Positions 55,348-64,000 of a DNA stretch of 64,000 bases are shown in pieces. Under the pieces are notes generated by a model. That model saw only the letters and a list, made by a program, of their open reading frames with translations. It ran no database searches and had not been told where the DNA came from. Positions within the stretch are counted from its first letter, which is position 1. Each line of letters begins with the position of its first letter. The stretch covers positions 310,001-374,000 of the forward strand of contig BRLC01000002.1 of the NCBI GenBank assembly GCA_024343425.1. The letters are read 5' to 3'. The stretch is from Rhizobiaceae bacterium MnEN-MB40S. GTDB lineage: Bacteria > Pseudomonadota > Alphaproteobacteria > Rhizobiales > Rhizobiaceae. The translations under genes were made by a program, and so were the position numbers.

Positions 55348-56841
55348 CTAGCTCTCGTAGTTGGCCCGAACGAGTTCATCCAGAAGCCGTACGCCGTAGC
55401 CCGATCCCCAGGAGCGGTTAATCTCCGTGCTGGGAGATCCCATTGCGGTGCCGGCGACATCCAGATGCGCCCAGGGAACATCATTGACGAAGCGCTGAAG
55501 GAACTGGGCGGCGGTAATCGCTCCCGCAGAACGCCCCCCGGTATTCTTCATGTCGGCAAATTTGGAATCGATGAGTTTGTCGTACTCGGAACCGAGCGGC
55601 ATGCGCCAGACGCGCTCCTCCGTCGACAGACCTGCCTGCGTCAACCGTTCGCTCAATTCGTCATTGTTGGAGAACAGACCTGCATGATGGTGACCGAGCG
55701 CAATGATGATGGCGCCGGTCAGGGTCGCGAGATTGATCATGAATTCCGGCTTGAAGCGATCCTGGCAGTACCAAAGAGCGTCGCACAGGACGAGCCTGCC
55801 TTCAGCGTCAGTATTGATGATCTCGATCGTCTGGCCGGACATCGACGTGACGATGTCGCCTGGTCTCTGCGCATTGCCGTCCGGCATGTTCTCGACCAGT
55901 CCGAGAATACCGATCGCGTTCGTTTTCGCCTTGCGCGCGGCTAGCGCATGCATCAAGCCGATCACGGCTGCGGCGCCGCCCATGTCGCCCTTCATGTCTT
56001 CCATGCCCGCGCCGGGTTTGAGCGAAATACCGCCCGTGTCAAACACCACGCCCTTGCCGATAAAGGCAATGGGTTTCTGTTTTTCCTTGCCGCCCTTCCA
56101 CTGCATAACTGCAAGCCGAGGCGGACGAACAGAGCCTTGGGCGACGCCGAGCAGCGCAGCCATACCAAGCTTTTTCATTTCCTTTTCGGTGAGAATTTCG
56201 ACCTCGACGCCGAGTTCCGCCAACGCCGCCGCCTTGTCCGCGAATTCAACCGGGCCAAGGATATTCGGCGGCTCGTTGACCAGGTTTCTGGCGAGCGCCA
56301 CGCCCTGTTCTATAGCCTTGAGGTCTTCAAAGACTTTCTTGGCGGAGGAAGCCGCCTGCGTGACGATCGTCACTGAATATTTCTTGGGCGACTTGTCCTT
56401 GCCATTGCCTTTCTTGCGGGTCTTGTAGGCGTCGAAATTGTAGGCGCGAAGCAACATGCCCAAGGCCATATTTGCGACGGCGTCGCCCGAAATGTTCATA
56501 TCCGGCATGTCAGTGTAGACCACCACCTTGTCGCTGTTCCTGAACTGGGCAAACGCAACGCCGCCCAGCTTCAGCCAGTCGTGGATCTCCACCTTTCCCG
56601 AATCTCCAACTCCGAGGAGGCAGAAACGATCGGCCTTGCTAGCTTCCGGCGCCATGACCTCCAGCGTCGCCAGCGGCTTGCCATCGTAGGCTGCGATGGC
56701 CATCGCCTTCTTCGAAACGTCAGCCGGATCCACCTCGCTGGAGCTTGTGACAAGTTCGCCCCCTTTTGCACAGAGCATAACCGCCAGTCCGCCATTGAGC
56801 TTTGCCGATTTCGAGAAGGTGATATTCACTTGCTTGGTCAT
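55348..56841 (-). CDS. pepA: Leucyl aminopeptidase
   Basis: A 497-residue M17 aminopeptidase, a hexameric two-zinc enzyme removing N-terminal residues from peptides; in E. coli it also binds DNA. The metal and active residues are visible: K263 and D268 ([10 protein letters not shown]), K275, D286, and D345, E347 and R349 in NTDAEGR. The N-terminal macro-like domain occupies about 1-155. It is co-directional with holC and divergent from lptF. Confidence 0.95.
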   Translation of the reverse strand: MTKQVNITFSKSAKLNGGLAVMLCAKGGELVTSSSEVDPADVSKKAMAIAAYDGKPLATLEVMAPEASKADRFCLLGVGDSGKVEIHDWLKLGGVAFAQFRNSDKVVVYTDMPDMNISGDAVANMALGMLLRAYNFDAYKTRKKGNGKDKSPKKYSVTIVTQAASSAKKVFEDLKAIEQGVALARNLVNEPPNILGPVEFADKAAALAELGVEVEILTEKEMKKLGMAALLGVAQGSVRPPRLAVMQWKGGKEKQKPIAFIGKGVVFDTGGISLKPGAGMEDMKGDMGGAAAVIGLMHALAARKAKTNAIGILGLVENMPDGNAQRPGDIVTSMSGQTIEIINTDAEGRLVLCDALWYCQDRFKPEFMINLATLTGAIIIALGHHHAGLFSNNDELSERLTQAGLSTEERVWRMPLGSEYDKLIDSKFADMKNTGGRSAGAITAAQFLQRFVNDVPWAHLDVAGTAMGSPSTEINRSWGSGYGVRLLDELVRANYES

Positions 56842-57149
56842 GATTTCTCCAATGATGGTTCGCTCACGAATATATTCCGAACCGCGTAGACCGCAACGAG
56901 CGCCGGTGTCGATTTGTCATGTTGTTGACGTTTTCACAGACAATAAGCAAGGCCTCTGCGCCCGGCCGTGTCACACAGGCGCCACACAGAGGCCAATTCC
57001 GTGTGCACAATTGCTTCAAATACAAGAAATTCGGAGTTTTGGGCTTAACCATTTGTTTACTATGTGTATTGGTCGCTCATTAGGTATAGTTCCCTATAGT
57101 GGCGATGATCTGAGAAGAGAGAAGCGGCGGGACCCGGAAGCCGGACTGC
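56842..57149. other. Divergent promoter region between pepA and lptF, with a CtrA-like box
   Basis: No gene is supported in these 308 bases. TTAA-ccatttg-TTTA at 57045-57059 matches the CtrA box TTAA-N7-TTAA except for one base and contains the TTAACCAT half often seen in alphaproteobacteria. A 5-bp inverted repeat TATAG-TTCC-CTATA lies at 57085-57098, between this box and lptF. Confidence 0.4.
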
Positions 57150-58361
57150 ATGAATCTGATTGAACGCTATATATTTCGCAGGGTCCTACTGCTGACTGTC
57201 GCCACCCTCCTCGTCACCACGGCGATCGCGATGATCACGCAGGTTCTGATCCATGTGAACCTGATGAGTTCGACCGGTCAGTCGCTAATGACCTTCCTCA
57301 GGCTTGCAGGATTGCTGATTCCATCCATGCTGGTGGTGGTCACGCCGTTCGCGTTGATGCTCGGCGCTTCGCAGACGCTCAGCACAATGAACGGCGACTC
57401 CGAGTTGCCGGTTATAGAAGCGTCCGGCGGCTCCAGGATGCTGACCGCAAAACCGATCCTGATTCTCGCAATGCTGATGTCTCTGGCTTCGCTTGCGACG
57501 AGCCTCTATGCCGAGCCATGGGCCAACCGCAATCTCAGAAACCTCCTGGTGGAGGCGCGGACCGACCTACTCTCGGTCGCTGTCCAGTCGGGCATATTTC
57601 ACAAGCTGCAGAACAACCTGTACGTCCATGTGGCCGACAAGCTCGCCGGCGGGTCGCTTGGCGGCATCTTCCTCTCCGACGAGAGAGATCCGGCGACAGA
57701 ACTGGTCTACTACGCAAAATACGGCGCCTTCATCGAAAGCGAGGGCAAGAACTTCCTGGTGATGTCGGACGGTGAACTGCACAGGAAAATCAAGGCCGAC
57801 GGCAACGTGTCAGTCATCAAGTTCGCCACATACGCCTTTGATCTCAGTCTGATCGGCGACAGTCAGTCCAGCGCCGCCTTCTACTATCCCAAGGAACAGA
57901 CCACGGCGTATCTGTTCAATCCCGATCCCAATGACGCGATTTATCAGAGAAGGCCGCAGAACTATTACTCGGAAATCAACAGACGGTTCTCCGAATGGCT
58001 CTATCCGGTTCTGTTCGCCCTGATCACGATCTATTTTCTCGGAAAGGCTCATTCCCACAGAAGCGAACAGATCTGGAGCATGATCTTCGCCGCGGCGATC
58101 GGCTTCTTCCTGCGTGGGTTGGGGTATTTTGTCACCGACAAATCCGGCAGGGATGTCATCTACATGATTCTTTGCTACGCGATTCCGGCAGGCGGCATCA
58201 TGGCGTTCGGATCCCTGATCCTGACCAATACCACCTTCCGCACACCGCAATTCCTTATTGACGGCGCAACCAGCCTTGCAGCTTTTGCGATGCGGACCGC
58301 GCGTCCCCTGCTCGTCCGGTTTCGACTCATCGACAGCTATGGCGGGAGGCGCGCGTCATGA
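57150..58361 (+). CDS. lptF: LPS export ABC transporter permease LptF
   Basis: A 403-residue inner-membrane permease that, with LptG and LptB, extracts lipopolysaccharide and passes it to LptC/LptA. It begins with NLIERYIFRRVLLLTVATLL, the usual LptF coupling helix, has three helices before and three after a periplasmic beta-jellyroll domain (about 130-270). ATG 57150 starts the family N-terminus. The stop overlaps lptG by four bases (ATGA). It opens the lptF-lptG-lptD-surA-pdxA operon. Confidence 0.93.
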   Translation: MNLIERYIFRRVLLLTVATLLVTTAIAMITQVLIHVNLMSSTGQSLMTFLRLAGLLIPSMLVVVTPFALMLGASQTLSTMNGDSELPVIEASGGSRMLTAKPILILAMLMSLASLATSLYAEPWANRNLRNLLVEARTDLLSVAVQSGIFHKLQNNLYVHVADKLAGGSLGGIFLSDERDPATELVYYAKYGAFIESEGKNFLVMSDGELHRKIKADGNVSVIKFATYAFDLSLIGDSQSSAAFYYPKEQTTAYLFNPDPNDAIYQRRPQNYYSEINRRFSEWLYPVLFALITIYFLGKAHSHRSEQIWSMIFAAAIGFFLRGLGYFVTDKSGRDVIYMILCYAIPAGGIMAFGSLILTNTTFRTPQFLIDGATSLAAFAMRTARPLLVRFRLIDSYGGRRAS

Positions 58362-59443
58362 TGGGCCTCACGCTCTGGCGTTATCTCTTTCGACGCTATC
58401 TTGTCGTAACCGGCTGGTTCGTTCTTGGAATGGTAGCTTTGATCTTCCTCGTCGATTTCACTGAATTTGCAAGCCGCATTTCCGGGCATGAGAACTACAC
58501 CATCGGTCTGGGCATCAAGCTTTCGATTCTGAGACTGCCCGGCATCATTCAGGTCACGGCGCCTTTTGTCATTCTCTTCTCTGCAATGACGCTGCTTCTG
58601 ATGCTGAACAGACGCTACGAACTGGTCGTCGCCCGCTCAACGGGCGTATCAGCCTGGCAGTTTCTGTCACCGCTTTGCGTGGCGAGCTTGCTCATCGGCA
58701 TATTTCTGATCACTGCCATCAACCCGCTTTCCGCAAGGGCCCTTGCCATCGTGCACGGATACGAGGTGTCCCTCGGCATGCAACGCGGAACAGTCGGAGA
58801 AATCGAGCGCACGCCATGGCTGCGTCAGCGCACCAATGAGGGCGTCACCATAATCGGAGCCGAAACCATAGCAGAGCGAGGCCTGCTGCTGGGAGGTGCA
58901 AAGTTCATCCGGTTCAACGAGGACGGAGAGATTATCGAGAGACTGGACGCCGAAACCGCTGAGCTTCAGGATGGTCAATGGGTGCTCTCGAATGTAAATC
59001 GCGTCGCAGGCCCGGGTCCGGCGGAAATCAAGAGCGCCGTAATCCAAACAAATCTCAATCCACGAGCCGTGGAAGAATCACTTGCCGCGCCCGAGGCTGT
59101 TTCTTTCTTCGAACTGCCCGATAAAATCGAAGTGGCGCGCTCATTTGGTCTGGGCGCGAATGCATTCGCCATGCAGTATCAATCCCTGCTTGCGTTACCG
59201 TTACTTCTCGTTGCAATGACCCTGATTGCCGCAACCGTTTCTCTCAAATTTATACGGTTCGGACAATCAGTCGGGATCATTTTGGCTGGCATCTTGGCCG
59301 GGTTTCTGCTTTATGTCGTATCTGTTCTGGCGAAAGCTTTCGGAACGGCGGGGACAGTGCCACCTTTTGTTGCAGCATGGCTGCCTGTTATTGTTGCGAT
59401 GGCGCTTGGAGTTACAGTACTTCTCCACAAGGAGGATGGGTAG
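58358..59443 (+). CDS. lptG: LPS export ABC transporter permease LptG
   Basis: A 361-residue partner of LptF with the same layout of six helices and a periplasmic jellyroll. The start LTLWRYLFRRYLVVTGWFVLG is typical. It overlaps lptF by four bases, and its TAG stop shares a base with the GTG of lptD (TAGTG, 59441-59445). ATG 58361 is an alternative start one codon later. Confidence 0.93.
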   Translation: MMGLTLWRYLFRRYLVVTGWFVLGMVALIFLVDFTEFASRISGHENYTIGLGIKLSILRLPGIIQVTAPFVILFSAMTLLLMLNRRYELVVARSTGVSAWQFLSPLCVASLLIGIFLITAINPLSARALAIVHGYEVSLGMQRGTVGEIERTPWLRQRTNEGVTIIGAETIAERGLLLGGAKFIRFNEDGEIIERLDAETAELQDGQWVLSNVNRVAGPGPAEIKSAVIQTNLNPRAVEESLAAPEAVSFFELPDKIEVARSFGLGANAFAMQYQSLLALPLLLVAMTLIAATVSLKFIRFGQSVGIILAGILAGFLLYVVSVLAKAFGTAGTVPPFVAAWLPVIVAMALGVTVLLHKEDG

Positions 59444-61836
59444 TGGATTTGTCGAGAAGCCGCGAAAAGAAGAGTATGCGTATCGTCGGCTTGGTTACCG
59501 CACTGTCCGCTGTTCTGGCGGGTTCGGTCGCAATACCTTCGGCTATCGCGCAGAGTACGCCCAATTCCGGTTCCGATCTCAACATCAATGTGTCGCCCGA
59601 CGCCCGCCTTATCCTGACGGCTAACGAACTCGTCTACGACTACGACAACCAGATCGTTACGGCTTCGGGCAATGTCCAGATCGACTACGACAAGTACAAG
59701 ATGGTCGCCCGGCGATTGGTCTACGACCAGAACTCCGGACGACTTAAAGCCTATGGCGACATCGAACTGATCGAGCCGAGCGGCAATGTCATCTACGCCG
59801 AGGAACTCGACGTAACGGATGATTTCGCTGACGGGTTTGTCAATGCGCTGCGAATCGAGACACCCGACGACACCTATATCGTAGCAGACAGCGCACAGAG
59901 AATCGGCGGCGATCAAGCCGTATTTAACAACGGCGTCTACACCGCCTGCGAAGTGTGCCAAGACAAGCCGAAAAGCAACAAGGCGCCTTTGTGGCAGGTC
60001 AAGGCGCGGCGGGTGATCCAGAACGGCGAAACGCAGACAATTACGCTGCAGCACGCACGGTTCGAACTGTTCGGCATGCCTATCGCCTATATCCCGACGC
60101 TGCAGGTGCCGGACCATACTGTGGAGCGCAAATCTGGTTTCTTGACGCCTGATTTCGTTGTTAGTGACGTACTCGGGGTCGGGCTGACCGTGCCGTATTT
60201 CCTGGTGACAGGACCCCGCAGCGACATAACTTTTCAGGTCACCGGCTATACAAGGCAGGGTTTCCTCGGCCAGGCGGAATTCCGCAGGCAATTCGACAAT
60301 GGCGCACATGTGCTGACGACCGCCGGAATTTATCAGCTCGACAGCAACGCCTTCGAGGAGGGAACAGTCGACGCTGAGAATGACGCACGTGGCATGATCG
60401 CCTCCAAGGGCGACTTCCGAATCAATCCGCGATGGATCTTCGGATGGGATGTCATGCTCCAAAGCGACAATAGCTTTTCGAACACCTACGGCATTGAAGG
60501 CTACCGGAACCGGACTGTCCCTTCCAATATCTACCTGACGGGGCTGGAAGGCAGGAATTTCTTTGACTTGCAAGCCTTCTACTACGATGTCCAGTCGATT
60601 AATCCGCAGAACATGGCGGAAGAACAGCAGCCAATCGTCCACCCCTCGCTGGACTACAACAAGACGTTCGATCAGCCGGTGGCCGGAGGCGAACTCAGTT
60701 TCGACGCCAACATCCTTAGTCTGACCCGCCGCGAAGCGGAAGAATACCCGTTCTTCGACGCCTATCGCGGCGTAAAGGGAACAAACACGCGCCTGACAGC
60801 CGAACTCGATTGGCGCCGGACGTTTTACACCGACGTAGGACTCCTGTTGACGCCCATCCTCGGGCTACGCGGCGACGTAAACTATCTCGACGTAGACCGC
60901 CCATTGACCTACCCGGGACCATTCGTCGACGCTAACAGCGTCGGTCGCTACATGGCTACCGCGGGTCTTGAGGCGCGGTACCCAATTCTGTTTTCGACTG
61001 AGAACAGCTCCCATATCGTTGAGCCAATTGCCCAAATCTTCGTCAGGCCCGATGAGCAATATGCCGGCGGATTGCCGAACGAGGACGCGCAAAGCTTCAT
61101 CTTCGACGCCACAAACCTTTTCGAGCAGGACAAATTCTCCGGGTATGACCGCATCGAGGGCGGAACCAGGGCCAATCTTGGAATTCGCTATACGGGCACT
61201 TTCGACAACGGTATGTCCCTCAGGGGCGTATTCGGTCAATCCTTCCAACTTGCCGGGCTGAATTCCTTTGCGACCGACGACCTGGTCAATGTCGGCGCTT
61301 CTTCAGGTCTCGAAACCGCACGCTCCGATTATGTCGGCGGCATAGGGCTAGATCTGCCAAACGGTCTGACTTTCACCACCCAGGGACGTTTTGACGAAGC
61401 TGATTTCAGCTTGCAGCGCCTCGACTTGGGCGGATCATATTCAGGACGCAACTTCAGCACTGCAATCTCGTATACGTCGGTTGTTCCGCAGCCCGGATAC
61501 GGCACGGATTCCTATCGACATGAATTCAAAGGAGCGGCGTCTGTGCGGTTCGCAGAATACTGGCGAGCATTCGGCGCCATCGAGTGGGATCTCGAAAACG
61601 ACATCATCACCAACAATACATGGGGCTTCGGTTACGACGACGAATGCACGGCCATATCGCTGGCCTATACGCAGACGCGCGACGAGAACGAGGCTGTTGA
61701 TTGGAGCATCGGCGTCAGAATCAGCCTTAGAACGCTGGGTGACTTCAAAGTTGGCCGAAGCGAAGATGTCGGTTATGACAGTAAACTGTGGGACAACAAC
61801 GACAACGGTTCGTCACCGTTCACCACGGTCTACTGA
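59443..61836 (+). CDS. lptD: LPS assembly outer-membrane protein LptD
   Basis: A 797-residue outer-membrane protein that places lipopolysaccharide in the outer leaflet. After the signal peptide (VGLVTALSAVLAGSVAIPSAIA) comes the OstA/LptA-like domain (about 55-165, LTANELVYDYDNQIVTASGNVQIDYD), then a beta-barrel of alternating strands ending in FTTVY, with the C-terminal aromatic residue common to barrels. Only three cysteines are seen in the mature protein: C169 and C172 (TACEVCQ) and C735 (DDECTAI), whereas E. coli has four. GTG 59443 has AGGAGG upstream. It lies between lptG and surA. Confidence 0.94.
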   Translation: MDLSRSREKKSMRIVGLVTALSAVLAGSVAIPSAIAQSTPNSGSDLNINVSPDARLILTANELVYDYDNQIVTASGNVQIDYDKYKMVARRLVYDQNSGRLKAYGDIELIEPSGNVIYAEELDVTDDFADGFVNALRIETPDDTYIVADSAQRIGGDQAVFNNGVYTACEVCQDKPKSNKAPLWQVKARRVIQNGETQTITLQHARFELFGMPIAYIPTLQVPDHTVERKSGFLTPDFVVSDVLGVGLTVPYFLVTGPRSDITFQVTGYTRQGFLGQAEFRRQFDNGAHVLTTAGIYQLDSNAFEEGTVDAENDARGMIASKGDFRINPRWIFGWDVMLQSDNSFSNTYGIEGYRNRTVPSNIYLTGLEGRNFFDLQAFYYDVQSINPQNMAEEQQPIVHPSLDYNKTFDQPVAGGELSFDANILSLTRREAEEYPFFDAYRGVKGTNTRLTAELDWRRTFYTDVGLLLTPILGLRGDVNYLDVDRPLTYPGPFVDANSVGRYMATAGLEARYPILFSTENSSHIVEPIAQIFVRPDEQYAGGLPNEDAQSFIFDATNLFEQDKFSGYDRIEGGTRANLGIRYTGTFDNGMSLRGVFGQSFQLAGLNSFATDDLVNVGASSGLETARSDYVGGIGLDLPNGLTFTTQGRFDEADFSLQRLDLGGSYSGRNFSTAISYTSVVPQPGYGTDSYRHEFKGAASVRFAEYWRAFGAIEWDLENDIITNNTWGFGYDDECTAISLAYTQTRDENEAVDWSIGVRISLRTLGDFKVGRSEDVGYDSKLWDNNDNGSSPFTTVY

Positions 61837-61998
61837 CGAAAGAAATCGTAAAACCGACAATCCAGACAACGCTGCCGGGCGTTGGAAGCGGACATATTGG
61901 TGCTTTAAAAGCCTTTATTGTGCCAAAACGATGTGCAATTGACACATAATATCGGTTTACGCGTACACCGCCACACGAGATTGAACAGGAAACGGACA

Positions 61999-62946
61999 AT
62001 GACAATCGGTCTCAAAAGGGAGATATCAGCCGGAGGAGTTCGTCTGGCGCTGACAATTGCCGTGCTTGCGGCGTCGCTCTTCTATGGCGGAACCGCAATC
62101 GCCAACAAGATCGCAATCGTTGTGAATGACAGGGTCATTACGACGCTTGATCTGCAACGCCGATCAAAGCTGCTGCAATTGCAGAGGCAAAAAGGCAACT
62201 TGAAGGAAAAGGCCAAGGAGCAGATGATCGAACAGGCGCTCAAATTGAGCGAAGCCGATCGGCTTGGCTATAGCGCCAGCGACACGCAGGTTAACGCAGC
62301 ATTCACTCGTTTCGCCAAGGGCAACAAGATGTCCGACAAGCAGATGGAAAAGGCGCTCGATCAGTCCGGCGTCGGAGCGGACCATTTCAAGGAATTTATC
62401 AAGACCCAAATGACATGGCCCAAGTTGGTCGAGGCGAGATTCGCTACTTCCGGTGGCCGTATGTCGACGGAAGAACTGGTCAAGAACATGCTCGAGCGTG
62501 GCGGCGAAAAACCCACCACAACCGAATATATCCTTCAACAGGTCATTTTTGTTGTTCCGCAATCCAAGCGCAGCGCCATCCTGAACCGACGGAAGAAAGA
62601 GGCTTCCAATATGCGCAGCCGGTTTGTTGGGTGCGATTCGAGCCACGAATTCGCAAAGGGCTTGCTCGATGTTTCCGTGCGCGACCTTGGGCGCATCATG
62701 CAGCCGGAATTGCCGAAGAACTGGAAAGCTGCGGTCGAAAAGACACCGGAAGGCGGCACGACTCCGGTTCAGGTGACAGAACAGGGCGTGGAGTTCCTTG
62801 CAGTATGCCGCGCGAGACAGGTGTCCGACGACCTTGCCGCCGAAATGGTGTTTCGCAGTGAGAAGCAGGATAGTGACGAAAGCAACGCCAACAGCGAGAA
62901 ATTCCTGAAGGAGTTGCAGGAAAAAGCGCGCATATCCTATCACTGA
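61999..62946 (+). CDS. surA: SurA-like periplasmic chaperone with one parvulin-like domain
   Basis: A 315-residue periplasmic protein. A signal peptide (LALTIAVLAASLFYGGTAIA) precedes the SurA N-terminal chaperone domain starting NKIAIVVNDRVITTLDLQRR. A single divergent parvulin-type domain follows (about 185-275, from YILQQVIFVVPQ to EFLAVCRAR); E. coli SurA has two such domains in 428 residues. ATG 61999 has AGGAAAC seven bases upstream. It lies between lptD and pdxA, the conserved order, and probably assists folding of LptD and other barrels. Confidence 0.9.
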   Translation: MTIGLKREISAGGVRLALTIAVLAASLFYGGTAIANKIAIVVNDRVITTLDLQRRSKLLQLQRQKGNLKEKAKEQMIEQALKLSEADRLGYSASDTQVNAAFTRFAKGNKMSDKQMEKALDQSGVGADHFKEFIKTQMTWPKLVEARFATSGGRMSTEELVKNMLERGGEKPTTTEYILQQVIFVVPQSKRSAILNRRKKEASNMRSRFVGCDSSHEFAKGLLDVSVRDLGRIMQPELPKNWKAAVEKTPEGGTTPVQVTEQGVEFLAVCRARQVSDDLAAEMVFRSEKQDSDESNANSEKFLKELQEKARISYH

Positions 62947-62985
62947 GCGGTGACCCGACGACCCCATTCAATCGGGTGAGGATTG

Positions 62986-64000
62986 ATGAACGCGATATCC
63001 CTGCCCCTTGTCGTTACGATGGGCGATCCAGCCGGGATCGGGCCCGATATTACGATTGACCTATGGCGTCGACGCGCAGAGCTTAACTTGCCGCCCTTTG
63101 CCGTTCTCGGCTCCGCCGCATTGTTGGCGGAGCGCGCAAGACAATTGAATGCGAAAATTGCTGTCGCCGAGATAGACCAAGCCTCCGACGCCCTGTCGCA
63201 AGCCGAAACTTTGCCGGTTCTGCCGCTTGAAAATAAGGTTTCGGCGAAACCGGGCAAACCGGACAGAAACAATGCCGACGCCATTCTGGAGGCGATCCGG
63301 CGCGCCGTCGATCTGACCATGTCAGGCAAGGCTGCGGCCGTCGTCACCAATCCAATAGCCAAAGCCATTCTGTACGACGCCGGATTTGGATTTCCGGGCC
63401 ATACAGAGTTTCTGGCGGAACTTGCCAAGCAGCATACGGACGAAGCGCATATGCCGGTGATGATGCTAGCCGGTCCGGACCTGAATGTCGTACCGGTGAC
63501 CATTCATATCCCACTACGAAAAGTGCCAGAGCAATTGACGACAGATCTCATCGTCGAAACAGGTCTGACAACGTCGTGCGATCTGGAATCCCGCTTCGGT
63601 ATATCCAAACCGCGCATCGCCGTCGCCGGTCTCAATCCCCATGCAGGTGAATCCGGATCATTCGGATCTGAGGATCTTGCGATCATCGCGCCGGCAGTAG
63701 CAGAAATGCGCGCCCAGGGCGTGAACGCTTTCGGCCCCCTGCCCGCTGACACCATGTTTCATCCAGAGGCGCGGCGCGACTATGACGCTGCGCTCTGCAT
63801 GTATCATGATCAGGCGCTTATTCCAGCCAAAGCGCTGGCGTTCAACGATACCGTCAATACGACGTTGGGGCTGCCGTTCATCCGAACCTCGCCTGATCAC
63901 GGAACGGCTTTCGACATTGCTGGCTCCGGCAAGGCGCATTCAGGAAGCCTGCTTGCCGCCTTGAAACTCGCCGCCCGTATGGCCGCGCACCAGCGAAAGC
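62986..64000 (+). CDS. pdxA: 4-hydroxythreonine-4-phosphate dehydrogenase, 3' truncated by the window
   Basis: Oxidises 4-phosphohydroxy-L-threonine with NAD in pyridoxal phosphate synthesis. The visible 338 residues start ISLPLVVTMGDPAGIGP and contain the three metal-binding histidines in FPGHTEF, GLNPHAGESG and MYHDQALIPAK, and TLGLPFIRTSPDHGTAFDIAG near the end. ATG 62986 follows GAGG. The frame is open at the right edge, and judged by family length only a few residues are missing. It follows surA by 39 bases in the lpt operon. Confidence 0.94.
   Translation, partial: MNAISLPLVVTMGDPAGIGPDITIDLWRRRAELNLPPFAVLGSAALLAERARQLNAKIAVAEIDQASDALSQAETLPVLPLENKVSAKPGKPDRNNADAILEAIRRAVDLTMSGKAAAVVTNPIAKAILYDAGFGFPGHTEFLAELAKQHTDEAHMPVMMLAGPDLNVVPVTIHIPLRKVPEQLTTDLIVETGLTTSCDLESRFGISKPRIAVAGLNPHAGESGSFGSEDLAIIAPAVAEMRAQGVNAFGPLPADTMFHPEARRDYDAALCMYHDQALIPAKALAFNDTVNTTLGLPFIRTSPDHGTAFDIAGSGKAHSGSLLAALKLAARMAAHQRK

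Noticed and set aside
1-64000. tRNA, rRNA, CRISPR array, prophage or integrative element
   Set aside because: No cloverleaf-like intergenic sequence, no regularly spaced direct repeats, and no integrase, phage or conjugation gene was seen; the only mobile trace is the IS630 remnant.

Overview
This window is chromosomal DNA of an alphaproteobacterium, most likely order Hyphomicrobiales (Rhizobiales, Phyllobacteriaceae/Rhizobiaceae-like). The evidence is the gene order (hemB, RDD, bpt, parC, aspS, rnd, ppx, ppk, hdaA, perM, CDP-alcohol transferase, purM-purN; later uvrC-pgsA-moaD-moaE; holC-pepA facing lptF-lptG-lptD-surA-pdxA), a moderately high GC content, and family-specific features such as an Asp-type HemB. 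Most of the window is core genome. No tRNA, rRNA, CRISPR array, prophage or intact insertion sequence was seen. The outer genes hemB (left) and pdxA (right) are cut by the window edges.

Region 1 (1-16862) holds heme synthesis (hemB), an RDD membrane protein, an AT-richer DUF4153 membrane protein, an SLC13-type anion permease with RCK_C domains, the N-degron leucyltransferase bpt, an agmatinase-family enzyme, parC, a secreted protein of unknown family, aspS, two related MFS exporters and rnd. Region 2 (16881-21454) is less conserved: a family 2 glycosyltransferase broken by two single-base frameshifts, a SulP anion transporter with no ordinary start codon, and a dienelactone-hydrolase-like enzyme behind a long leader that can fold into stable hairpins. 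Region 3 (21457-29781) is the polyphosphate/replication-control cluster (CDP-alcohol transferase, perM, hdaA, ppk, ppx) read leftwards and purM-purN read rightwards.

Region 4 (29857-38981) looks like an accessory, regulated import locus: a PhnF/HutC-type GntR regulator, an endonuclease/exonuclease/phosphatase-fold hydrolase, and a family 5 substrate-binding protein with a fused two-domain ABC ATPase and two permeases. A convergent cytoplasmic molybdopterin oxidoreductase follows. Two palindromes with the same core and the same centre, one overlapping the beginning of the regulator gene and one before the binding-protein gene, suggest a single operator type controlling the locus. This is the best candidate here for an undescribed system; its substrate cannot be read from sequence.

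Region 5 (39049-54877) has rlmJ, a small four-cysteine secreted protein, two GST-fold proteins, a Ca2+/Na+-type antiporter, uvrC, pgsA, molybdopterin synthase genes moaD and moaE, an IS630-type transposase remnant, ndk with a clear terminator, a DinB-fold protein, an ABC-F ATPase, a DUF2339 membrane protein, a 2-hydroxychromene-2-carboxylate isomerase family protein and an L,D-transpeptidase. Region 6 (54893-64000) has holC and pepA on one strand and the outer-membrane biogenesis operon lptF-lptG-lptD-surA-pdxA on the other.
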